A stretch of DNA of 64,000 nucleotides, taken from Mycolicibacter heraklionensis (GTDB lineage Bacteria; Actinomycetota; Actinomycetes; Mycobacteriales; Mycobacteriaceae). The position numbers were made by a program, and so were the translations under genes. This document shows positions 1 to 7,941 of this stretch, piece after piece; the stretch's first letter is position 1, and the number at the start of each line of letters is the position of its first letter. The notes beneath the pieces are model-generated. The model made no database searches and was not told the origin of the DNA. It saw only the letters and a program-made list of their open reading frames with translations. The stretch is from the NCBI RefSeq assembly GCF_019645815.1, contig NZ_CP080997.1, forward strand, positions 1,864,880-1,928,879, given 5' to 3'.

Positions 1-285
1 GTCGGCGCCGCCACCGGCGACATCGGTGCGCAGCGTGTCGAAGTAGGTCCGGTAGGAGACGACGTTGACGCGCACTTCGATCTCGGGGTGGGCGCGTTGG
101 AACGCCGCGAACGACTGTCGGTAGGCGGTTGCCACCTGTTCGTCCCACAGTCGTACCGTCACCACCGTCGCGCCGGCGGCCGATCGGGTCGAGGCGCCGT
201 CGAGCAGCACCGCCGCCGCGCCGAACAGCGCGGCCAGGGCCACTGCCGCCACCGCGAATACGGTGGAGAACCGCGGCCGGCTCAC
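1..285 (-). CDS. uspC: Sugar ABC transporter substrate-binding protein, UspC-like (N-terminal part, runs off the window)
   Basis: The first 95 residues of an extracellular solute-binding protein of a sugar ABC importer. A hydrophobic signal or anchor segment covers about residues 7-28. The mature start carries the family pattern TVRLWDEQVATAYRQSF and then a YFDTLRTDVAGG segment typical of sugar-binding lobes. The GTG start at 285 overlaps the TGA of the permease upstream by 4 bases, so the two are translationally coupled. The visible part contains no cysteine, so there is no lipobox; binding proteins of this class are usually lipoproteins, so this one may be anchored by an uncleaved signal. 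The M. tuberculosis relative is reported to bind amino sugars (family knowledge). The name rests on similarity to remembered UspC sequence and on neighbours. Confidence 0.75.
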   Translation of the reverse strand, partial: MSRPRFSTVFAVAAVALAALFGAAAVLLDGASTRSAAGATVVTVRLWDEQVATAYRQSFAAFQRAHPEIEVRVNVVSYRTYFDTLRTDVAGGGAD

Positions 286-1124
286 TTGATCCCCGTGACG
301 ACGATCGACTGCACGACGCGGCGCTGGAACACCATGAACAGCGCGATCAGCGGAATCATCGCCACCGTGGTCGCCGCCATCACCAGCGTCCATTGCGCGT
401 TGTAACGGGATTGCAGGGCGGCGGTCGCCACCGTGAGCACCCGCCACTTGTCGCCGCTGGTGATCACCAGCGGCCACATGAAGTTGTTCCATTGCGAGAC
501 CACGGTGATCAACCCCAGCGTGACCAGGATCGGCCGACTCGCCGGCAGCATCACGTGCACGATCACGTCCAGGGTATTCGCTCCGTCGAGACGCGCGGCG
601 TTGATCAGGTCATTCGGGACGGCTCGAAAATGCTGACGCAGCAGGAAGATCGCGTACGGAGACCCGAACACGAACGGCAACACCAACGCCCAGAACGTGT
701 TCCGCAGACCCAGCTGCGCCATCATCAGATACAACGGCACCACCGTCACGGTGGCCGGCACCATCAGGGTCGCCACATACACCCAGAACAACGTGTCGCG
801 GCCCGGGAACTCCAGCCGCGCGAACGCATAGGCGGCCAGCACCGAAAAACTCAGCTGTCCCAACACGATCACCGCCGTCATCAGCGTGGTGACCGCCGCC
901 GCCCGGCTGAATCCGGCACCGCCGAGGTCGCCATAGTTGTCCAGCGTCGGCGGATGCGGCCACGCCAGGGGAGTGCCGGTGGCGAATTGGCGAGCCGGGG
1001 TGAACGACGTCAGCAGCCCGAGCCCGAACGGCGCCAGGGTGACCAGCGCGCCGAGCGTCAACAGCGCGTAGATCGCTGAGGCGCGAACCCGCTTGGGCGG
1101 ACTGACTAAGTTGCTGATCGACAT
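282..1124 (-). CDS. uspB: Sugar ABC transporter permease, MalG/UspB-like
   Basis: Inner-membrane permease, 280 residues, with about six hydrophobic segments. The EAA loop that docks the ATPase is near residues 173-195 (NAARLDGAN ... LPASRP). It pairs with the UspA-like permease at 5967-6836 to form the translocation pore. The ATG at 1124 was chosen because the longer reading extends into the luxR-type gene and adds an arginine-rich, non-membrane tail. It lies 11 bases after the stop of the luxR-type gene and is coupled to uspC by a GTGA overlap. The 11-base gap is itself one copy of a direct repeat whose other copy lies at the 3' end of uspA, which suggests that uspB once followed uspA directly. 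Confidence 0.85.
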   Translation of the reverse strand: MSISNLVSPPKRVRASAIYALLTLGALVTLAPFGLGLLTSFTPARQFATGTPLAWPHPPTLDNYGDLGGAGFSRAAAVTTLMTAVIVLGQLSFSVLAAYAFARLEFPGRDTLFWVYVATLMVPATVTVVPLYLMMAQLGLRNTFWALVLPFVFGSPYAIFLLRQHFRAVPNDLINAARLDGANTLDVIVHVMLPASRPILVTLGLITVVSQWNNFMWPLVITSGDKWRVLTVATAALQSRYNAQWTLVMAATTVAMIPLIALFMVFQRRVVQSIVVTGIK

Positions 1125-1135
1125 GACGTGGGCTC
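1125..1135. repeat. Left copy of 11-bp direct repeat flanking the luxR-lpqH-permease block
   Basis: GACGTGGGCTC on the plus strand. It fills the whole gap between the luxR-type stop and the uspB start. The same 11 bases recur at 5958-5968, across the stop codon of uspA. Removing the sequence between the copies would leave uspA and uspB 9 bases apart in the same orientation. The repeat is directly visible; its reading as an insertion scar is inference. Confidence 0.9.
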
Positions 1136-3733
1136 TCACCGGGGCTGTTGGTAGGCGTAGGCGGCGGCCTGAGTGCGGTTGTGCACGCCCAGTTTGGCCA
1201 GGACGGCGCACACGTGCGCGTTGGCGGTTTTGGTGCTGATATAGAGGGCGGTGGCGATTTCGGCATCGCTGCGCCCGGTGGCAAGGAGTTCGAGGACGTC
1301 CCGTTGGCGCTTGGTGAGGCCGTTCGGGTCAGCGCTGGTGCCTTTGCGGCGGCGGTCGGGATCGCGACCGCGCAGCTGGGCGAGGCGTTGCTGAGCGCGG
1401 CGGGCCGCGGGGCGGGCGCCGAGCCGGCGGAAGACGCCCAGCGCGGCCTCGACGGCGTCGATGTCGCCGCCGAGTTGAGCGATGGCGACATCGTAGGGAC
1501 AGCCACGGAGGGCCCACTCCTGCGCGGCCGCGCACCAATCCCCGTTGATTTCACGTTCATAGGGAGTGTCAGCGATGACGTCTGTACCCGATCGGCCTCC
1601 GGCCAGATGAGCCCAGCGCCGCAGGGACCCCCCCAGCCACGCGTGCGCCGTGCCGGACACCGTGAGGATTTCGGCCGCGGCGTGGCGGGCCGCCTCGTCG
1701 TCGCCGGCCAGCCAGGCGGCTTCGGCACGCGCGGCGCACACCGGCAGGCGCAGCAGGCTGCCCGTCGCACACTCGAGGGCCTCATCGAGTAGGGGCCAGA
1801 CGGGTTCCTCGCCGCGGCGTGCCCGGATCAAGGCGACGGTGATCAACGGCGTGATCCGGTGCTGGGGGGTGAGTCCAGGCCGGGTCAGGATCTGCTCGGC
1901 CGCCAGCGCGGCAGCCATCCAGTCGCCGCGAGCCAAGCCGGTAAGTGCCTGCAGCCCCGCCACCAGGGTCTGGAACATACCAAGGTCGCAGTGGTCGAGG
2001 AAGGCCGCCGCTTCGGCGAGATAACGCTCCGCGCGACCGAATTCGCCGCGAACGACAGCGAACATGCCGATGAGGATGCCGAATATTCCGCCGTGTTCCT
2101 CGAGCCCGGGGGTTGTGGCCGCCTCTCGCCATACCGCCTCGAATTCGTCCCAGCCGGTGTCGGTACAGAACACGGTGGTGAGTGCGGTGTATCCACGGGC
2201 ACGGATCACCACGGCGGGGTCCCGGAATTGATCCCCGAGGGCTTTCGCGCGGGCCGCATACCGGGCACAGGCGGGGTCCAACGCAAGCGCGGCGATGTGA
2301 GCCATGTTGATCAGGGACCACGCCAACTGCGGGGACGGGCCGAGGTTTTCGAGCAGCAGTAATGACGCGTGCGCCGACCGCATGGCTTCCTCAGGGCGTC
2401 CCAGTGGCTGCAGGAGGCGCGACAGCCAGCGCAGATCCTCGGCCTCCTGATACGGATCCTCCAACTCGTGGCGCAGCGCGATCGCCTCTCGTAACGACGA
2501 CACCGCAGAGTCGGCCTGGCCGCTCAGGTAGCTGCTGAAGGCGTGCCGTTCGAGCCAGATCACCCGTTGCTCGCCGGGGATGGTGTCGGCGTGGCGCAGC
2601 ACCAGCGCATACAGGTCGGTGGCTTGCCGATTGGCGCCGAACTTCGCAGCGCGCTCGGCGGCCGCTGGGCCATAGCTGATGACGGCGTCGGTGTCGCCGG
2701 CCTGTTCGGCGTGAAATGTCAGCGCCGCCAATGTGTCCGGATCGATCGGCGGCTCGGCCAGCGTGGTCATTGCCCGCTTGTGCAGCACTCGGCGCTGATA
2801 GGCGGGGATCTGCTCGACGGTGGCGCGGCGGGCCAGTTCGTGGCGGAACCCCACCGTGTCGGCGTTGGCGACCAGCACCCCGGCGTCTAGGCATTCGCTC
2901 AATGTGCTCGTCGCGCCCGGCGATATCGCCTCGAGCAGGGCGGGGTGCGCCCGCGGCCCGCAGATCGCGGCCGCCTGCGCGGTTTCGCGCGCAGCCGCCG
3001 ACAGTCTTGCGAGCCTGCCCCGAACCGCCTCGGAAACGCTGCACGGCAGGCCGCCGTCGTTCAGCGCATCGGCCCCGGCGGCCAACACCTCCGTGACGAA
3101 AAACGAGTTCCCGCCGGTAAGCCGGTACAACGCTTGGGCGTTGATGCCACTGCCGGCGGCCAACGCGGCCACCGCCGCGGCGCTGAGCGGGTCCAGCGCG
3201 ATCCGAGTCACGGTCGCCCAAGTCGCCACATCACCTAACAGCACTGCCAGCGGGTGGGTTGGGCCGATCTGGTCGTCGCGGTAGGACACCACCAGCAGCA
3301 TCGGCAGCATGTCGATCCGCCGGGCCAGATAACGCAGCAGATCCAGGGTGGCGCCGTCGGCCCAGTGCAGGTCCTCGATCACGCAGACCGAGGGGTTGCC
3401 GTCGCCGACGACGCCGGCCAACCGGGCGTAGACCGCCTCGGTGTCACCGGCGTCGATGGCCGCCCGTATCGAGGTCGCCTGATCCGCGGGAAGGTCGGCG
3501 AGCATGTCGATGAACGGACCCAACGGCCGCGGGGTGGCCAATCCGTCGCACCAGCCCCGCAGGGCCCGCGTGCCTGGATCGAGGCCGGCGAGAAATCGGG
3601 CGATCACCGTGGTCTTGCCCACCCCGGCCTCCCCGCGCAGCAACACCAGCTGCCCACGCCCTCGGCCGGCGGCTCGACGGCAACGATCAAGGGTCGCCAG
3701 TGCCGAATCGCGTTCGAGCAGACGGCCTGCCAC
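1136..3733 (-). CDS. LuxR-family STAND ATPase transcriptional regulator
   Basis: Large LAL/MalT-type regulator of 865 residues. Walker A (GEAGVGKT) is near residue 33 and Walker B (VCVIEDLHWAD) near residue 115. A long TPR-like alpha-helical middle follows, and the C-terminal LuxR helix-turn-helix (LTKRQRDVLELLATGRSDAE) is near 805-850. Family members couple nucleotide binding and an inducer to DNA binding. The reading frame stays open to 4102, but the extra N-terminal part overlaps the divergent lipoprotein gene and is low complexity. I chose the GTG at 3733, which has AGGAGG at 3739-3744 five bases upstream. The stop lies 11 bases before uspB, so uspBC may be read through from this gene. 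Its ligand is unknown. Confidence 0.88.
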   Translation of the reverse strand: MAGRLLERDSALATLDRCRRAAGRGRGQLVLLRGEAGVGKTTVIARFLAGLDPGTRALRGWCDGLATPRPLGPFIDMLADLPADQATSIRAAIDAGDTEAVYARLAGVVGDGNPSVCVIEDLHWADGATLDLLRYLARRIDMLPMLLVVSYRDDQIGPTHPLAVLLGDVATWATVTRIALDPLSAAAVAALAAGSGINAQALYRLTGGNSFFVTEVLAAGADALNDGGLPCSVSEAVRGRLARLSAAARETAQAAAICGPRAHPALLEAISPGATSTLSECLDAGVLVANADTVGFRHELARRATVEQIPAYQRRVLHKRAMTTLAEPPIDPDTLAALTFHAEQAGDTDAVISYGPAAAERAAKFGANRQATDLYALVLRHADTIPGEQRVIWLERHAFSSYLSGQADSAVSSLREAIALRHELEDPYQEAEDLRWLSRLLQPLGRPEEAMRSAHASLLLLENLGPSPQLAWSLINMAHIAALALDPACARYAARAKALGDQFRDPAVVIRARGYTALTTVFCTDTGWDEFEAVWREAATTPGLEEHGGIFGILIGMFAVVRGEFGRAERYLAEAAAFLDHCDLGMFQTLVAGLQALTGLARGDWMAAALAAEQILTRPGLTPQHRITPLITVALIRARRGEEPVWPLLDEALECATGSLLRLPVCAARAEAAWLAGDDEAARHAAAEILTVSGTAHAWLGGSLRRWAHLAGGRSGTDVIADTPYEREINGDWCAAAQEWALRGCPYDVAIAQLGGDIDAVEAALGVFRRLGARPAARRAQQRLAQLRGRDPDRRRKGTSADPNGLTKRQRDVLELLATGRSDAEIATALYISTKTANAHVCAVLAKLGVHNRTQAAAYAYQQPR

Positions 3734-3789
3734 GGCCACCTCCTCTCCCGCCTCGGCGTCGGGGACCGCGCATCCCGGAGCAAATATGG

Positions 3790-3799
3790 GGTAATTACC
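3790..3799. promoter_or_regulatory. 10-bp perfect palindrome GGTAATTACC in the luxR/lpqH divergent region
   Basis: GGTAATTACC lies 57 bases upstream of the luxR-type start, inside the 248-bp divergent region (3734-3981) shared with the lipoprotein gene. It is AT-rich against a GC-rich background, and its position would suit an operator or upstream promoter element. No clear -10/-35 pair was found. The regulatory role is inference. Confidence 0.35.
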
Positions 3800-3981
3800 T
3801 GATGCGCCGGAGCCGGCCTGCCCAGCACACTCCAAGTGAGCGTGGCGGGCGGCCTGCCACGGGCAGCAGCACACCGCCATCGGATCAGGATGCGGAATGA
3901 AGCCTAGCCCGCCAGCCCCCGCCCGCGCCCGCCAAAGAGCACGAAACCAGGCACGTGACCACCAATAACAAAGGAGTACGG

Positions 3982-4437
3982 GTGAAGCGTTCAGTAACGG
4001 TTGCCGCAGCGGCGGCAGCAATCGCGATCGTAGGTCTGTCCGGGTGCTCCAGCGGCCCGAAGACGGAGCACTCGTCGGTGAACGTCGGAGGCGCTGCCGC
4101 AAACGCGAAAGTCACCATCGACGGCAAAGACCAGAACGTCAGCGGCTCGACCGTGTGTACGACGATGGCCGGCACCGTCAACATCGCGATCGGCGGAGCG
4201 GCCACGGGTATCGCCGCGGTGCTCACCGACGCCAACCCGCCAGAGGTGAAGTCGGTTGGGCTGGGCAACGTCAACGGTGTGACGCTGGCATACACCGCGG
4301 GCACCGGTCAGGGCAGCGCCAAGGCGACCAAGAACGGCAAGGAATACAAGATCAGCGGCACCGCGACCGGGATCGACACGGCCAACCCGATGCAGCCGGT
4401 GAACAAGCCCTTCGAAATCGACGTGACTTGTTCTTAG
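3982..4437 (+). CDS. lpqH: 19 kDa lipoprotein antigen, LpqH family
   Basis: Exported lipoprotein of 151 residues. A short positively charged n-region (MKRS) and alanine-rich core lead to the lipobox LSGC, with the lipidated cysteine at residue 22. The mature part carries the characteristic LpqH segments [28 protein letters not shown] and [16 protein letters not shown], and ends in VTCS. The two mature cysteines (VCTT and VTCS) probably form a disulfide. The GTG at 3982 has AAAGGAG five bases upstream; the in-frame GTG at 3955 is less likely. LpqH proteins are abundant cell-envelope TLR2 agonists in pathogenic mycobacteria (family knowledge). It lies between a LuxR-type regulator and an amino-acid permease, within a block that interrupts the usp operon. 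Confidence 0.9.
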   Translation: MKRSVTVAAAAAAIAIVGLSGCSSGPKTEHSSVNVGGAAANAKVTIDGKDQNVSGSTVCTTMAGTVNIAIGGAATGIAAVLTDANPPEVKSVGLGNVNGVTLAYTAGTGQGSAKATKNGKEYKISGTATGIDTANPMQPVNKPFEIDVTCS

Positions 4438-4518
4438 TCCGGTTCGTCGTGTTGTAACCCGTTGCGCCGGTCGGGGCGTGTTCAATGATGGACACCAACC
4501 GTCCAGCTAGGGGCACCA

Positions 4519-5940
4519 ATGTCAACGCCGGCGCTCGGCATGTCACGGCAGATGCTGCGGCGTCGTCCGGTGAACGGTGCACCGATCGCCACCGGGGGCA
4601 CGAATCACCTGCGACGCAGGCTCGGTGGCTTTCGGCTCACCATGTTCGGCGTCGGCTCGACGGTCGGCACAGGGATCTTCTTTGTCTTCCCGGTGGCGGT
4701 ACCGCAAGCCGGCCCGGCAGTGGTCGTTTCGTTCATCATCGCCGGGGCCGCAGCGGGTCTGGCCGCGATCTGCTACGCGGAGTTGGCTTCGGCGGTGCCA
4801 ATTTCGGGGTCGGCATACTCATACTGCTATGCCACCCTCGGTGAGTTCATGGCCGTGGTTGTCGGGGCATGCCTGCTGCTCGAATACGGGGTGTCTACCG
4901 CCGCGGTGTCAGTTGGGTGGAGTCAGTACCTGAACAAACTGTCGCTCAATGTCTTCGGATTCTCGGTACCGCAGGCTATTTCATCGGGACCATGGGATTC
5001 CGAAGGTGGTTTCGTCAACCTGCCGGCTATCGTCTTGGTGACAATTTGTGCGGCTATGTTGATCGGCGGCACCAGTGAATCGGCCAAAGTCAATGCCGTC
5101 ATGGTGGTGATCAAACTCGGCGTGCTGCTGATGTTCGCGGCGATCGCGTCAACGGCGTTCAGAGCGAACCACTTCACTGACTTCGCCCCTTTTGGATTCT
5201 CGGGAATCAGCTGGGCGGCGGGCACGATCTTCTTCTCCTACGTAGGTCTTGACGCGGTCTCCACCGCCGGTGAGGAGGCCAAAGACCCGCAGCACACGAT
5301 CCCGCGGGCAATCATCGCGGCACTGCTGATCGTGACCGGTGTCTATGTGATTGTCGCGGTGGCCGCGATGGGCAGCCAGCCGTGGCAGGACTTCGAGGGG
5401 CAAAGCGCGGGCCTGGCCGTGATTGTGGACCACATCACCGGAAACCGCTTAGGCGGCACCGTGTTGGCCGCGGGCGCGGTGATCTCGATCTTCTCGGTCA
5501 CTTTGGTCACGATGTACTGCCAGACCCGCATCCTTTTCGCGATGGGTCGCGACGGTCTAATGCCGGCGACGTTCGCCAAGGTCAACCCGCGCACTCGGAC
5601 ACCCGCAACCAACACCATGATCGTCGCGGTCGTGGCGGCAATCCTCGCCGGCCTGGTGCCGCTTGCGCGTCTGGCCGAAACGGTCTCCATCGGAGCCTTG
5701 ACCGCGTTTATTGTCGTGTCCGTGGCGGTGGTTGTGCTACGGGTCCGGGAACCGGATCTGCCCCGCGGATTCAAGGTGCCCGGTTATCCGATCACACCGA
5801 TCTTGTCAGTGGTGGTTTGCGGATGGATCATGTGCAGCCTGCACCGGTACACCTGGATGGTGTTCGCCGGCTGGGTAGCGGTCGCGTTGATCTTCTACCT
5901 GGTGTGGGGTCGCCGTCACAGCGCGCTCAACGGTGGTTAG
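4519..5940 (+). CDS. APC-superfamily amino acid permease (RocE-like)
   Basis: Cytoplasmic-membrane amino-acid transporter of 473 residues with about 12 predicted membrane segments. The first has the APC hallmark GVGSTVGTGIFF. Other family segments are SGSAYSYCYATLGEF and the central FFSYVGLDAVSTAGEEAKDP, typical of cationic amino-acid/YfnA-type carriers. The ATG at 4519 follows a weak purine-rich stretch. It lies 81 bases after the lipoprotein and may share its transcript. In M. tuberculosis a RocE-type permease is found close to the usp genes (from memory), so its presence here is not surprising, but its position between uspA and uspB is. The substrate is not determinable from sequence; arginine/ornithine is a guess by analogy. 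Confidence 0.85.
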   Translation: MSTPALGMSRQMLRRRPVNGAPIATGGTNHLRRRLGGFRLTMFGVGSTVGTGIFFVFPVAVPQAGPAVVVSFIIAGAAAGLAAICYAELASAVPISGSAYSYCYATLGEFMAVVVGACLLLEYGVSTAAVSVGWSQYLNKLSLNVFGFSVPQAISSGPWDSEGGFVNLPAIVLVTICAAMLIGGTSESAKVNAVMVVIKLGVLLMFAAIASTAFRANHFTDFAPFGFSGISWAAGTIFFSYVGLDAVSTAGEEAKDPQHTIPRAIIAALLIVTGVYVIVAVAAMGSQPWQDFEGQSAGLAVIVDHITGNRLGGTVLAAGAVISIFSVTLVTMYCQTRILFAMGRDGLMPATFAKVNPRTRTPATNTMIVAVVAAILAGLVPLARLAETVSIGALTAFIVVSVAVVVLRVREPDLPRGFKVPGYPITPILSVVVCGWIMCSLHRYTWMVFAGWVAVALIFYLVWGRRHSALNGG

Positions 5941-5957
5941 TACGCAAGCACAGCAAC

Positions 5958-5968
5958 GACGTGGGCTC
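5958..5968. repeat. Right copy of 11-bp direct repeat flanking the luxR-lpqH-permease block
   Basis: GACGTGGGCTC, identical to 1125-1135 and in the same orientation. It overlaps the uspA stop codon (5967-5969) and lies 17 bases after the permease stop. The repeats are spaced 4,833 bases apart. No inverted repeats or transposase were seen at the inner edges. Confidence 0.9.
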
Positions 5969-6836
5969 ACGTGAGGTCGTAGCTGACCCGCCGGCCCAAC
6001 GAAAGCTGTTGAACGACCGTCACTGAAACCAGTACGGCGAACAGCACCAGCGCCATCACCGCGGCCCGGCCGATCGCCGCCATCCCGAACGCCTCGTCAT
6101 AAATGCGGTGCGCGATCAGGTCGGTGCGGCCGCCCGGTCCGCCCCCAGTCAGCGCGTACACGGTGTCGAACACCTGCGCCGCGCTGACCACCCCGGTGAC
6201 CAGCACAAAGAACATGGTGGGGCGCAGCATCGGCAGGGTGACCCGCCAGAACCGCTGCCAGCCGTTCGCCCCGTCGATGCGTGCCGCTGAGAGCACCTGG
6301 GTGGGGATGGCCAGGATGCCGGCCAGGAAGAACAGGGCGACGTAGCCGACGTTGGTCCACACCACCACCGCCGAGGTCACCGGCAGCGCCAGCCCCGGAT
6401 CGGTCAGCCATTCGATGCGGTGCCCGAGCACGGTGCTGACCGCGCCGTCGGTGGGGCTCAGAATCCAGCGCCACAGCACCGCGATCGCCAACGGCGCGCA
6501 GATCCACGGCAGCACGTAGACGGTGCGGAAGACGCCGCTGCCGGGCAGCTCGCGGGCCAGCAAGACCGCCACCCCCAGACCCAGCACGGTTTGCAGCGGG
6601 ACGACGATCGCGACGAAAAGCACGGTCACCACGAGGGAATTGCCGAACACCGGATCGGTCAGCACCGATCGCCAGTTATCCGCGCCGACATAGCTGATCG
6701 GCCCCAAGAGATCCCAGCGGTGCAGGCTCAGCCACACCACCACCAGCATCGGCAGCAGCAGGAACGCCACCACGCCGAACAGGCTGGGGGCGAGCAGCGC
6801 GTAAGCCAGCGCCGTGGAGCGGGGGGCCCGGCTCAT
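5967..6836 (-). CDS. uspA: Sugar ABC transporter permease, MalF/UspA-like
   Basis: Inner-membrane permease of 289 residues with about six membrane segments. The EAA cytoplasmic loop LSAARIDGANGWQRFWRV is near residues 195-215. It is the expected partner of the UspB-like permease at 282-1124. Two starts are possible: ATG at 6836, or TTG at 6866, which would overlap the DUF2804 stop (TTGA) and suggest coupling. ATG is preferred because the first membrane helix follows at once. Its 3' end carries the right copy of the 11-bp repeat, and the downstream partner genes are displaced by 4.8 kb. Whether uspA and uspBC are still co-expressed is uncertain. Confidence 0.85.
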   Translation of the reverse strand: MSRAPRSTALAYALLAPSLFGVVAFLLLPMLVVVWLSLHRWDLLGPISYVGADNWRSVLTDPVFGNSLVVTVLFVAIVVPLQTVLGLGVAVLLARELPGSGVFRTVYVLPWICAPLAIAVLWRWILSPTDGAVSTVLGHRIEWLTDPGLALPVTSAVVVWTNVGYVALFFLAGILAIPTQVLSAARIDGANGWQRFWRVTLPMLRPTMFFVLVTGVVSAAQVFDTVYALTGGGPGGRTDLIAHRIYDEAFGMAAIGRAAVMALVLFAVLVSVTVVQQLSLGRRVSYDLT

Positions 6837-6862
6837 CGTTGTATTAAAGCGCTTGTGCCGAC

Positions 6863-7879
6863 TCAAAAGCGGGTCTTCATCCGTTCGAGCACCCCGGGCA
6901 CGTCGGCGACGGAGAACGACTCGCCGGCCAGGGATGTCACGGTGCCCCGATAGGTGCCGGCGAGCTGCCAGTAGTCGATCGCGGCCGCGAGAAGGTTGAG
7001 TTTGACCGCTTTGCGCCCCGCCGGGGTGAATGTCACGTCGAGCCGGCCGTCACGGTCGCGGACGCGCACGGTCGACAGCGGATCATCGGAGGCGAAGTCG
7101 AACCGGACTCCCGCGAGCGGCTGGACACCGCCGGGAACCCAGTTCGACGACTCGTCGTCCTCGTCGCTGAACTCCGGCCGGTCGACGAAGTTGGAGCCCA
7201 CCACACCGCCGGCCATTCGGACCGCAAAGGTGCCCCACGTCCAGGATGTCGAGTACGGGAACTGCGAACGATGCTCATCGAGGATGGCGAAATCGCGGGC
7301 GGAGTCGAACACGTAGGTTCGGTCACCCACCGTGAGCTTCCCGTCGGCGGGAAGCGGCTGCTTGAACGTGTAGTAGTCGATCGCCGACGTGAGCTTGGCG
7401 CTGAGGCTGAGCGGCGGCGCGGCGCCCGCCATATACAGCGTCAGCGCGCCGGTGATCGCGGGCCCGTGTCTGTCTGCCGCGCAGTCGATCCGCACCGTGA
7501 GTGTGTCGGCGTCGGCATCGAAGTGGTATTCGAGCAGGTAGCGGCGCGTCTTGACGCGGCAGGGGCCACCGTGCAGCAGGTCGTCGGGCAGGCCCAGGCT
7601 GCCGCCCCGGAACCGGGCGCTTTTCTCCACCAGGACACCCGTGGCCTGGTCGCGGACGAACAACTCCGACGACGCCAGGTACTTCACGTCCTGCATGATC
7701 ATGGCGCCCGACATCTCGGGGTGGATCAAGGCGAAACCGACCCACTCCTTGAGCCGGAACTCGCGCCAGAGGCGCGACAAGCCTCGGTGCGCGTCGACCG
7801 GGTTGGTGTCTCGGACCCGCTCCTCGAACCGGCCATAGCGCCGAACACCGTCTTCAACCAGTCGCTGTGGCGCTGTCAC
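6863..7879 (-). CDS. DUF2804 family protein
   Basis: Conserved protein of about 338 residues. It resembles the DUF2804 family, which has two beta-rich halves rich in short aromatic motifs such as WVGFALIHPEMS, YHFDADADTLTV and FDSARDFAILDEHRSQ. Its function is not established. The GTG at 7879 (VTAPQRL) was chosen over the upstream start at 7924 because it leaves a 62-base divergent promoter region shared with tldD. Its stop overlaps the possible TTG start of uspA, so both probably share a transcript. The company of a sugar importer hints at carbohydrate or glycolipid handling, but that is only context. Confidence 0.75.
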   Translation of the reverse strand: MTAPQRLVEDGVRRYGRFEERVRDTNPVDAHRGLSRLWREFRLKEWVGFALIHPEMSGAMIMQDVKYLASSELFVRDQATGVLVEKSARFRGGSLGLPDDLLHGGPCRVKTRRYLLEYHFDADADTLTVRIDCAADRHGPAITGALTLYMAGAAPPLSLSAKLTSAIDYYTFKQPLPADGKLTVGDRTYVFDSARDFAILDEHRSQFPYSTSWTWGTFAVRMAGGVVGSNFVDRPEFSDEDDESSNWVPGGVQPLAGVRFDFASDDPLSTVRVRDRDGRLDVTFTPAGRKAVKLNLLAAAIDYWQLAGTYRGTVTSLAGESFSVADVPGVLERMKTRF

Positions 7880-7941
7880 GCCGTGATCTTTATTGACACC
7901 TATGCCGCGGTCAACCCTCGGCACGTCGTTACGGTGGACGG

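Noticed and set aside
3734..4102. N-terminal extension of the LuxR-type regulator
   Set aside because: It overlaps the divergent lpqH gene and lacks family similarity; the GTG at 3733 has an AGGAGG site at the right distance.
1125..5968. The interrupting block considered as a classical transposon
   Set aside because: No transposase or terminal inverted repeats were found; only the flanking direct repeats support insertion, so no named element is claimed.
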